Positions 57,026 to 64,000 of a stretch of 64,000 bases of DNA are shown one piece after another (position 1 is the first letter of the stretch; every line of letters starts with the position of its first letter). The position numbers and the translations under genes are program-made. Below the pieces are notes generated by a model, which worked only from the letters and a program-made list of their open reading frames with translations, ran no database searches and had not been told where the DNA came from. This DNA comes from Lentisphaerae bacterium WC36 (GTDB taxonomy: Bacteria; Verrucomicrobiota; Lentisphaeria; Victivallales; SZUA-371), in NCBI GenBank assembly GCA_020683205.1, contig CP085689.1, positions 1,178,001 to 1,242,000 of the forward strand, given 5' to 3'.

Positions 57026-57991
57026 TCATTTAAACATATCAGGTTGTTCTTTTTCGCCTTGCGATACAATTCTAGTAATCAGTACATGATCAGGCTCATA
57101 TATTTCGTTCTTTTCATTGTACCTCACCGTCACATGGCAATCTACGAATATTTTACGATGTTTAATATTTTCTATATTGATATTATTATCAAAAATAAGT
57201 TTATATTCATCATTGTTATGGATATCTTTGTCATTAATCTTTAACTTACCACTCCAGCCTGTAGTATTTTTCCCATAATTTAATTTCATAAGAATAATTT
57301 CAATATTTTTTTTATAATAAACCAATTCATTAGGAACATCTTCATATTTATTTAATGTAGCTAATTGTTTTTTTGTTAATAATCTTTCACTATTTTTAGA
57401 TTCTCGGATATTACATTTATTGTCTTTTGCGACCTGAATTATATTTGCAGATTTTTTAAATTGATTTTCAAATTTTTTTCTAACTTCATTAAGTGCTTGG
57501 GTCGTATTTTCTTGAGTTAATCCTAATTCTTCAAAATCTTTTGAGTTTAAGTTAATATTGAAAAAATTGTTATTATCGCCTTTAATATTATTATTTCCAT
57601 TAAATGTATCGCCTTTCTCTCCAAAAAATAATGGACAGATTATTATCCCGCTATATGCCATTATGGCAACAATCAAAACAAGAACTGTAAATTGTTTTTT
57701 ATTCATTCTTAAAATCTTCCTTGTATTTTCACCTGCTTTTACTATATCGTCATCTGTCAACCCTGTAAAAAGTTGCATTTTACTTTCGACTGATCCAGCT
57801 TTTAGTGAAGAAAATTTTATTTTCTTCTCAGTAAAACCAACATCTGGGTATATTTCTTTTAAAAATTCTATTACTAAATTTAAGGATGCATCCATGCCTT
57901 CAAGGAAATCTTTTATATCAGAATAGGAAACTGACCCTTGACAATCTAAATATAAGCCTACTTTTTGATCTATTGATAAAACTTCACTCAT
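57026..57991 (-). CDS. Membrane-anchored protein of unknown function, possible defence component
   Basis: A protein of 321 residues with GGAG 8 nt before the ATG. Residues 1-95 form an alpha/beta domain (DASLNLVIEFLKEIYPDV, then KFSSLKAGSVESKMQLF) of a type I associate with effector-linked proteins in bacterial defence loci; this is memory of a pattern, not a firm match. One membrane helix (about 101-122, FTVLVLIVAIMAYSGIIICP). An Asn-rich linker and a helical then beta-rich domain follow (LVYYKKNIEIILMKL, KIFVDCHVTVRY). It starts just inside the presumed element boundary. Confidence 0.6.
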   Translation of the reverse strand: MSEVLSIDQKVGLYLDCQGSVSYSDIKDFLEGMDASLNLVIEFLKEIYPDVGFTEKKIKFSSLKAGSVESKMQLFTGLTDDDIVKAGENTRKILRMNKKQFTVLVLIVAIMAYSGIIICPLFFGEKGDTFNGNNNIKGDNNNFFNINLNSKDFEELGLTQENTTQALNEVRKKFENQFKKSANIIQVAKDNKCNIRESKNSERLLTKKQLATLNKYEDVPNELVYYKKNIEIILMKLNYGKNTTGWSGKLKINDKDIHNNDEYKLIFDNNINIENIKHRKIFVDCHVTVRYNEKNEIYEPDHVLITRIVSQGEKEQPDMFK

Positions 57992-58136
57992 AATAATTTC
58001 TCCAAATTAATATTCTTCTATAGCTTTATAAATTAGCACTAACTTTTATTTTATTCAAATGGTTAATTATTTGACTTTTTGGCGATTTTATTTTATATTA
58101 TTTTTTCTGAATTAATAATTTATGGAGAATGTGAAA

Positions 58137-58349
58137 ATGGAAGAAAATACAGTTTTAATTGAAAAAACTAGTAAGCATTTAAAAAAATATGAACTTTTTA
58201 GTATATTAACTTTATTTATAACAATTTTTGCAGGATTAGGTTTAATGTATGTTAATTTAAATATAGCTTTTTGCGTTTGGGGATTAAGCCTAATTTCCTT
58301 TTTTGCTTTTTGTGCTGTAAAAGTTAAAATATGGTGGAATCACGGTTAA
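58137..58349 (+). CDS. Small membrane protein
   Basis: I choose the ATG at 58137 (GGAG upstream) over one five codons earlier. About 70 residues with two membrane helices (ILTLFITIFAGLGLMYV, AFCVWGLSLISFFAFCA) and no known domain. It lies between the membrane-anchored protein and the tail genes. Holin-like length, but nothing supports that role. Confidence 0.55.
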   Translation: MEENTVLIEKTSKHLKKYELFSILTLFITIFAGLGLMYVNLNIAFCVWGLSLISFFAFCAVKVKIWWNHG

Positions 58350-58357
58350 AATATAAA

Positions 58358-58377
58358 TGCCCTAAATTAATAGGGCA
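58358..58377. terminator. Hairpin between convergent genes
   Basis: TGCCCTA / TAGGGCA stem with six-base loop, between the small membrane protein and the tape-measure gene. Confidence 0.7.
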
Positions 58378-58385
58378 ATAAGTAT

Positions 58386-60815
58386 TTAATAATCACTTGC
58401 TAATTGTATAGTTGTGGCGTTTGGCATTGCTATTTCACGATGAATATTATTAGCGATATCGCGAATGTCTTTTGTGTGTTCTGCGGTGGTTTTATTGTAA
58501 TCTTCTTGATTAACATTCATCATCATAACTTGTTTAGCAAAAAAACCTCCTTGAGCTTGAATTTTTTGTTGTGGATCTTTATTTTCTTTAAGCAAACTAG
58601 CAATTTCGCCGTTAAGTTTACCAATTTCAATATCAAGATTTAACAATGCACTTTCAGCTTGTTTTTTAGCAATGCCGTCGAGTTCTTCGGCTTGTTTTTC
58701 AAGCATTTCTTGTTGCTCTTTGAGTTGCTCAAGCTCTTTATTTTTAAGCGCTTTCTTTTCTTCGGCTGTTAATTTACCGTCCGCCCAGGCTTCGGCTTCA
58801 AGTTTTTTCATTTCAAGAGTTTGGGATACTTCAAACTCTTGTTGCTCTTTACGTTTCTGCTCCTCAGCTTCACGTTTTTGTTTATCAATTTGAGCTTGTT
58901 TTTCAGCTTCGATTGATTTTTGTTTTTCAATTTCTAAAGCATCTTTTTTAAGTTTGTAAATTTCTTTAAGCTTAGCAACTTCTTTTTCGTAATTGGCTAA
59001 ATTTTCTTGATCGTTTTTACTCCATGCCTTAGCTTGTCGCATGGTTTCAAGATTTTCGAGTTGTTGATCTAATTCATTTTTTAACTGTTCATTTTCTTTT
59101 TGATACTCGCTTTTTTTACTTTTTTCATAATCTTTTGTATATGAATCGTAAGAGCTTTGCGCCTGTGTAGCATCAATATATTTTTGTTCTTCAGGAGAAA
59201 GTCCTTTTAACTCTTTTTTGAGATTTTTAATTTTTAACATTAGAGATTGTATTTGATTTGAATTTTTTTCAATTTCTAAAATATTATCTTCCTGAGCTCC
59301 TGATATTTGGCTCCATAGATTATTATTTTTGTATCCTGTTAGGTCACTATTTTTTTTATTTAAACTATTAATAAGAAGTTCAGTTTTTTCGATTTCATTT
59401 TTTATTTGGGTATTTTTTTCTTTTTCTAGGATTTGTTGCAGTTTTTTCATAACCTTGGTTAAGTTATTAATTTTCCCAGTAGCTTTGTCTATTTCTGCAT
59501 TGAAATCTTTGTGACGTGATTTGAGAGTGTTTAGAATTTTAGCCTGTTCTTGGCGTTCAAGATTATTTAATTTTTCTTTCTTATTAATTTGGTTTAATCT
59601 CTGTAATAGTTGATCACTATCTTCGCGTTGTTTTCGTGAAGCTTCACGTTGTTTTTGTGCCGATTCTAACTCTTGTGCTAGTTTTTGTCTCTGCTGTTCT
59701 TCTGCTTCGCTGATTCCGTCCATAATACTAACAATAATTGCTAAAACTGCTGCGCCTGCGACCGCAACTGCGGTAAATGGATTTGCCAACATTACTGCCC
59801 ACAATCGCATAAAAGCTCCTTTTACTAAAAATAAAGTTTTTGCCAATATACCTTGAGCCGCCGCATTAGTTGTCGTTGCTGCGGTGTTTGCTGCACTTGA
59901 TAAAGTTGCTTTATCGATAGCAATTTTTATTCCCGTAAAGAAGATTTGAAGTTTATGTAATCCTTTTACTGTTAAGCCTACTACTGTTAAATATGAAATT
60001 GTGCGTAAAATTCCACCGTTGAACATGGTCGTTACTTTGAGCATTTTATTAAAGACTGTGATAATTTTTTGCGCTACTGGAATTAGTTGTCTTCCTAAAT
60101 CAGCAATCGCATCTTTGCTATTTTCGATATTTTTACGGTAACGATTCGCAAAACTATTGGCGGTGCGTCCATAATCCCCGATGGCATTTTGCGATTGTTC
60201 CATTGCCATTGTTAGCACACTGTAAGCTTTGGCTTGCATTTCGGTCATGCCTTTATTTTCGACATTATCACGCATTAATTCTTTAAAGCGTTGGCTATTT
60301 TGGTTGATAACAATTGCTAAACCTTTCATCATTTCAGTTTCACCCAATAACCCCTTGGTTAATGCCTCGCTTGCTCCAGTTGCGCCACCTGCATAATTAC
60401 TAAAACTAGCTAAATCAACGGCTAATTTTTGAACAGAATTTGATAGCTTTAACGCTTCATTGGCATTAAAACCTAACCCAGTTAATAAATCGCCAGTGCC
60501 ACTTAACATAGTTGTTGACTGAGTTTTGCCTAAGCCGTAAAGTTTTTGTAGTTCTTTATTAGTTTTGTCGGCTTCTTTGCGGACTGATGCAAACACGGTC
60601 GCAAATTTATTCTCAACCTCGTTTAAATCACTAGCAGCTTGAACAAACTTTTTAAACATTGTAATACCAGCCATAAAACTAAGTGCTTTCATGATTTTTG
60701 CACCTGTTGAACTGGCTTGTTTTTCCATTCCAGTTAGCGACTTATAATACTGTTTGTCGTCTACGGTGGTAGTGTAGCCGATAGTACCTAGATCTAAATC
60801 AATATTCTTAGACAT
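58386..60815 (-). CDS. Phage tail tape-measure protein
   Basis: A protein of 809 residues with AAAGGAG before the ATG. The first 250 residues match the tape-measure family (TP901-like): FKKFVQAASDLNEVENKFAT, MLSGTGDLLTGLGFNANEAL, LTKGLLGETEMMKGLAIVIN and GRTANSFANRYRKNIENSKD. A hydrophobic segment (about 330-355, AVAVAGAAVLAIIVSIMDGI) and a long coiled coil (about 365-760) follow. In a phage it sets tail length. The gene is on the strand opposite to the other tail genes, which is unusual, since tail modules are nearly always collinear. Confidence 0.88.
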   Translation of the reverse strand: MSKNIDLDLGTIGYTTTVDDKQYYKSLTGMEKQASSTGAKIMKALSFMAGITMFKKFVQAASDLNEVENKFATVFASVRKEADKTNKELQKLYGLGKTQSTTMLSGTGDLLTGLGFNANEALKLSNSVQKLAVDLASFSNYAGGATGASEALTKGLLGETEMMKGLAIVINQNSQRFKELMRDNVENKGMTEMQAKAYSVLTMAMEQSQNAIGDYGRTANSFANRYRKNIENSKDAIADLGRQLIPVAQKIITVFNKMLKVTTMFNGGILRTISYLTVVGLTVKGLHKLQIFFTGIKIAIDKATLSSAANTAATTTNAAAQGILAKTLFLVKGAFMRLWAVMLANPFTAVAVAGAAVLAIIVSIMDGISEAEEQQRQKLAQELESAQKQREASRKQREDSDQLLQRLNQINKKEKLNNLERQEQAKILNTLKSRHKDFNAEIDKATGKINNLTKVMKKLQQILEKEKNTQIKNEIEKTELLINSLNKKNSDLTGYKNNNLWSQISGAQEDNILEIEKNSNQIQSLMLKIKNLKKELKGLSPEEQKYIDATQAQSSYDSYTKDYEKSKKSEYQKENEQLKNELDQQLENLETMRQAKAWSKNDQENLANYEKEVAKLKEIYKLKKDALEIEKQKSIEAEKQAQIDKQKREAEEQKRKEQQEFEVSQTLEMKKLEAEAWADGKLTAEEKKALKNKELEQLKEQQEMLEKQAEELDGIAKKQAESALLNLDIEIGKLNGEIASLLKENKDPQQKIQAQGGFFAKQVMMMNVNQEDYNKTTAEHTKDIRDIANNIHREIAMPNATTIQLASDY

Positions 60816-60890
60816 AAAAACTCCTTTTATGAATAATTAAAAATGTCAATAGTTGACAAATATTGCAGATAAAAAGGAGGTGATTTGCCT

Positions 60891-61292
60891 GTGAATATTT
60901 TAGAATTAAAAACTAAATTGTGTGATTTTTTCGCCAATAAATTAAATCTTGAAGTTGATAAAACTATTTTTGAATGCCCGCTTGATGAAAGTGTAAACGA
61001 TGGCTTAGGTTTAATTATTAACGGTATGCCATCGAATAATCGCCCCAATATTTCAACATTAGATTTACAACTTTTAGGGCGTTACAACACGCTTGACGAT
61101 GCGTTAATAATATCCGAAAAATTTAAAAAATTTCTCCCACATTATGACACTGAATTTTCAATTTTATTCGCAACGGGCGTGGCAGTTTATCCAACTAGCA
61201 ACAAAGGAAAAAGAGTTTATGCCGTTTCAATCAATTTAAAAATTAAATGTAAAAAAATTAAACGAATTAACAAACTAAGTTATAAAAATTAA
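60891..61292 (+). CDS. Phage tail completion/terminator-like protein
   Basis: About 133 residues. AAGGAGGTGAT is a perfect ribosome binding site and the GTG at 60891 follows at 10 nt; a TTG at 60885 is the alternative. The pattern (an N-terminal LELKTKLCDFFANKL helix, LDLQLLGRYNTLDDALIISE and AVYPTSNKGKRVYAVSINLK) is that of small tail terminator or minor capsid proteins of siphophages. The tail tube gene follows directly. Confidence 0.65.
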   Translation: MNILELKTKLCDFFANKLNLEVDKTIFECPLDESVNDGLGLIINGMPSNNRPNISTLDLQLLGRYNTLDDALIISEKFKKFLPHYDTEFSILFATGVAVYPTSNKGKRVYAVSINLKIKCKKIKRINKLSYKN

Positions 61293-61313
61293 TTAACAAA
61301 AGGAGCTATAAAA

Positions 61314-61814
61314 ATGGCTGATCCAACATTATACAATGAAGAGGAATTTTGCAATTGTCCTGCATCTGTTGCATTTTGTGGTGTACAACTTGGCGGTACT
61401 GACGGTGCGGTTAGCATGGATGTTAAGTATGAATACAAAGAAGTTAAATGCAATCAGTCTCAAGGGAATGTTATTAAAAAAATTGTCACTAAAGCGACAA
61501 TGACTGTAGTGGCAAAATTTATGCAAATTGATAAAGCTTTAACATTATTGTTAGATGAAAATAAAAAAATCACTGGGGCGGTAATTGGTACTGATGTTCT
61601 TGCAGGTAACGGTGATGATTTGGTATTATCGGAGATTGGCGGGACTCGCATTCATAATTGTAAGCGCATGAAAGTAATTAAAGATTACAAATACGACGTT
61701 GATGGTGAAAATGATCATGGAATCGAATTAACTTTTGAAGGTTCATTAGATTGCACAAATGCTGACGCTGACGAATTATACGCAATTACTAGTGCTGCTG
61801 CACCAACTGGATAA
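61314..61814 (+). CDS. Phage major tail (tube) protein
   Basis: A protein of 166 residues with AAAGGAGC before the ATG. A mixed beta sheet sequence with FCGVQLGGTDGAVSMDVKY near the start and GIELTFEGSLDCT at the end resembles tail tube proteins. It sits between the completion-like and chaperone-like genes, the normal order in tailed phages. A strong terminator follows, as expected for the most expressed tail gene. Confidence 0.75.
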   Translation: MADPTLYNEEEFCNCPASVAFCGVQLGGTDGAVSMDVKYEYKEVKCNQSQGNVIKKIVTKATMTVVAKFMQIDKALTLLLDENKKITGAVIGTDVLAGNGDDLVLSEIGGTRIHNCKRMKVIKDYKYDVDGENDHGIELTFEGSLDCTNADADELYAITSAAAPTG

Positions 61815-61839
61815 TTTTTTATCACCTCCTATTTTTTGG

Positions 61840-61862
61840 ACCACCTTCGGGTGGTTTTTTTA
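61840..61862 (+). terminator. Rho-independent terminator after the tail tube gene
   Basis: ACCACC-TTCG-GGTGGT tetraloop hairpin with a seven-T run. The best terminator in the window. Confidence 0.95.
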
Positions 61863-61898
61863 TTGACATTATTAATATTTTCAAAAACTGGAGTAATT

Positions 61899-62585
61899 AT
61901 GAATCGAGCAATATTTAGTAACCTAACAGAGCAATTTTTAAGTATTTCTTTGCAAAGTCGTAAAGTAATTAAAGTTAAATTATTACCTGCAAAATTATTC
62001 GATAACTATATTGAAATAATATTGAAAGTTAAAGAAAATCCAACACCACAAAATATTGTTGAAGGTCGCAAAGAGTTGCGAAAATTAATTTTGAATGTTT
62101 TCCCTCGACGTTATAAAAATGAGCTGAACCGCTTCGATTATGCCATGCTTAGCTCGATTGCGATGAAATTATTTGTTGGAGCGACTCAAAGTAATAACAT
62201 TCAAGCAAAAGCGAGTAAAAAAGCATCAAATGAAAATGATTTTAATTTTGAATTTGCCGTGTGCAAGGTTTTAAAAACATTTTCATTTCAGCTTGAAGAT
62301 ATTTTAAATTATTCAATTCCGCAAATTATGACATTGTTTAGTAATTCGATAAAAATAGGGCAATTTGAAGCTTATAACGATCTATTTATGGCAATGGCAA
62401 GTGCTCAATACGGTGGGGAAATTTTAACGCAATTACAAAATAATAACAGTAATATTTTATTTAATGATGCTAGTGTGAGATCAAAAGCAAGTTACACCGA
62501 AGAAGAATTAAACGAAGCCAATGAACGTTTAGAAAAGTTTTTGCAACAACAAAAAGAGAAAAAAGATTTGAAAAAGAAAGAATAA
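61899..62585 (+). CDS. Tail assembly chaperone-like protein
   Basis: I choose the ATG at 61899 (GGAG 5 nt upstream); the longer frame from 61836 lies in the terminator. About 228 residues, helical, with a Lys/Glu-rich coiled end. By position (after the tail tube) it should be the assembly chaperone that normally precedes the tape measure; here no tape measure follows on this strand. No frameshift site for a gpG/GT-type product was identified. Family match by sequence alone is weak. Confidence 0.5.
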   Translation: MNRAIFSNLTEQFLSISLQSRKVIKVKLLPAKLFDNYIEIILKVKENPTPQNIVEGRKELRKLILNVFPRRYKNELNRFDYAMLSSIAMKLFVGATQSNNIQAKASKKASNENDFNFEFAVCKVLKTFSFQLEDILNYSIPQIMTLFSNSIKIGQFEAYNDLFMAMASAQYGGEILTQLQNNNSNILFNDASVRSKASYTEEELNEANERLEKFLQQQKEKKDLKKKE

Positions 62586-62642
62586 AAGCTATATTATACT
62601 TTTGTATAATTAGTCAATAAATTAACAATAGGAGAAATAAAA

Positions 62643-62900
62643 ATGAAGTATGCAGAAAAAGGAAAAGCTGTTGAAGCAATTAAGTTAGAAGATAATGTAA
62701 AATCTCAAAAAGAGGCAATAGATTTTTGTTTGGGGAGACGTGGCTGTGGTTGTGATGTAATGGTTCCTGTGCGGGATAATCATAATAATTTTACAGAACA
62801 GCTATGCCATACAGGGTCATATATATTAAAACATTTGAAAAATGATTGTTATAGCTTTGAAATTATGAAATCAGAAGAATTCGAAAGTAAATATGAGTAA
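62643..62900 (+). CDS. Small phage-type protein
   Basis: A protein of 85 residues with GGAG before the ATG. The pattern (KAVEAIKLEDNVKSQKEAID near the start, then GSYILKHLKNDCYSFEIMKS and a final FESKYE) matches a widespread small phage family whose usual end is GDYIIKG...F...TYE. Function unknown. It closes the tail gene group before a strong terminator. Confidence 0.65.
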   Translation: MKYAEKGKAVEAIKLEDNVKSQKEAIDFCLGRRGCGCDVMVPVRDNHNNFTEQLCHTGSYILKHLKNDCYSFEIMKSEEFESKYE

Positions 62901-62908
62901 AATAAAAA

Positions 62909-62935
62909 GGGAGCAAAAATGCTCCCCTACTTTTT
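62909..62935. terminator. Bidirectional terminator
   Basis: GGGAGC / GCTCCC hairpin with A run before and T run after, between the small phage gene and the TIR-like gene. Confidence 0.9.
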
Positions 62936-63338
62936 AATCAGCCCAATATCTAATAGCATTAACAATGCTATCCGTATTCCAACGAACATCTTCTTTAGAA
63001 CGCTCTGTCACCGTGTTTGATGTTTTTTGCTGTCCCCAAGGAATAACTCCTATAATATTTTTCCCTTTTTCGAGGGCTTTATCCAACTCCCATTCCATCC
63101 AATCACTATAACTAGCATACATTCCAGCTAAACCTAAAATAATATCAGATTCTTCAATTTTATTTGATAAAACTCGCTTAATATACTTTGCATTTTCTGA
63201 ATCAATGGGGTCATCTTTGGTGACTTCTTTAAATTCTACATTAAAATAGCCTCTTTTGTTTAATAAATCTTGTAAATCTTTTAGGTCATTATCATGATCC
63301 CAAGCGTGGCTGATAAAAATTTTATAATCTTTAGCCAT
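62934..63338 (-). CDS. TIR-like protein of the Thoeris ThsB/DUF1863 type
   Basis: A protein of 134 residues, a single domain. Landmarks: FISHAWDHDNDL (about 8-19), IILGLAGMYASYSDWMEWEL (about 66-85), NIIGVIPWG (about 94-102) and the end VRWNTDSIVNAIRYW (about 118-132). This is the MTH538/ThsB form of TIR, which in Thoeris makes a signalling nucleotide from NAD when phage infects. No ThsA gene is adjacent in the window; instead a TPR/TRAFs-binding protein overlaps its start by eight bases on the same strand. Confidence 0.88.
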   Translation of the reverse strand: MAKDYKIFISHAWDHDNDLKDLQDLLNKRGYFNVEFKEVTKDDPIDSENAKYIKRVLSNKIEESDIILGLAGMYASYSDWMEWELDKALEKGKNIIGVIPWGQQKTSNTVTERSKEDVRWNTDSIVNAIRYWAD

Positions 63339-64000
63339 TTGAATTCTCCTGTTTTAAATTCATCATTATTTCTTTATTATTATAATATGAATCTCTTTCC
63401 CAATCTTCTGCCGAGTTTAAAAAGATTTTTTCATATTCTAGTGCTTTTTCATCATTTCCTGAGCTAAAATGGCAAGCGGCTAATGTTGCGGCAAGCCATT
63501 TTTCTTTGCTATCTTTGTGGATAGGTTCCCATTTATCTAAAATTTCACTTCTGACTTTTTCTGCTTCAAATTTAGCCCAACCTTTTTCAGTATTATCAGT
63601 ATCTTGACGTGATGCTAATAATTCTAAACAAAGTGCATAATTTTCGCCAGTATAATAATTACTATCTATCACAAAGCCTCGTTTATAATATTTAATGGAC
63701 TCTCTTAAATATTCGCCGTCGTTATTGATTAAAAATATTTTCTTATGGATAGCACCTAACAAGCCTAGTGTTTCAGGATCATTAGATTCATTATTTTCAT
63801 CAAGCGGTTTGATAATAGCAAAGGCATTTGTTAAGTTTATTTGTTCCTTTTCATTTTGTTTATACGTACATAAGGCTTTTTGCTGAACATAGTAAGGGTT
63901 ATTTTTTTCAATTAAATGAGCCTTACTCCACTCCTCAGCTGCTTTTTGAAAATCACCCTTTTCCATCAATTTTTTTGCATTTAAGGCAATGCTATATAGA
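63331..64000 (-). CDS. TRAFs-binding/TPR-like protein, partial (5' end outside window)
   Basis: The frame is open through the right edge (residues before MEKGDFQKAAEEW are still coding). About 220 residues are visible. Repeats of TPR type: KGDFQKAAEEWSKAHLIE, DPETLGLLGAIHKKIF and SIKYYKRGFVIDSNYYTGEN, the last being typical of the TRAFs-binding domain found on TIR and kinase proteins. It overlaps the TIR-like gene, so the two act together. The missing N-terminus may carry another domain such as an enzyme or a second TIR. Confidence 0.75.
   Translation of the reverse strand, partial: LYSIALNAKKLMEKGDFQKAAEEWSKAHLIEKNNPYYVQQKALCTYKQNEKEQINLTNAFAIIKPLDENNESNDPETLGLLGAIHKKIFLINNDGEYLRESIKYYKRGFVIDSNYYTGENYALCLELLASRQDTDNTEKGWAKFEAEKVRSEILDKWEPIHKDSKEKWLAATLAACHFSSGNDEKALEYEKIFLNSAEDWERDSYYNNKEIMMNLKQENSNG

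Noticed and set aside
57558-57926. 122-codon plus-strand frame
   Set aside because: Shadow of the 321-aa minus-strand gene, which has a good ribosome site and domain structure.

Overview
The window is AT-rich bacterial DNA with densely packed genes. No rRNA or other species-level marker is present. Several traits together suggest a member of the PVC group, most likely Lentisphaerota or a close relative: a Ser/Thr kinase with an N-terminal CxxC...CxxC ribbon, a very large thrombospondin type 3 repeat protein, two HzsA-like multiheme beta-propeller proteins, and a Tad-type pilus operon with FHA and PEGA proteins. This assignment is inference from family composition.

Layout. (1) 1-12.4 kb is accessory DNA left of a tRNA-Arg(CCT) gene. 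It holds the 3'-open remainder of a giant calcium-binding repeat protein, a gene-free stretch with a family of structured repeats, an excisionase-like HTH gene, an unidentified two-gene unit, an intact tyrosine recombinase and a DUF3800-like gene. (2) 12.5-29.8 kb is chromosomal: an oxidoreductase with a C10 tract, an IclR regulator, two exported FIST proteins, an iron-type alcohol dehydrogenase, two paralogous heme-binding propeller proteins (one broken by an in-frame TGA), a SNF2 helicase with its SWIM partner, a D-2-hydroxyacid dehydrogenase and a metal-transporter-like membrane protein. (3) 29.8-40.4 kb is housekeeping: response regulator and kinase, RsmB, UppP, then ProC, GT2, cupin, LysA, DapF and AsnB in one direction. 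(4) 40.4-42.5 kb is a cluster of small HTH regulators. (5) 42.7-50.4 kb is a Tad/Flp pilus operon: CpaB, FHA-CpaF, TadB, TadC, a DUF192 protein, an FHA membrane protein and a PEGA lipoprotein. (6) 50.6-52.8 kb carries PurQ and TyrS.

(7) 52.9-64 kb is a second accessory region. It holds decayed small genes, a caspase-like protease with a membrane partner, a decayed integrase, a 3' tRNA fragment that looks like an attachment-site scar, a membrane-anchored protein, a small set of phage tail genes (tape measure divergent from the tail tube, completion and chaperone-like genes, with no head genes in view), and a Thoeris-type TIR-like protein next to a TRAFs-binding/TPR protein that runs off the window. 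I read it as a defence or conflict island built on mobile-element remains. The best candidates for something undescribed are the caspase and membrane pair, the TIR-like and TPR pair without a visible ThsA, the tail-only module, the 358-aa/344-aa pair at 7.6-9.7 kb, and the structured repeat family beside the left integrase.
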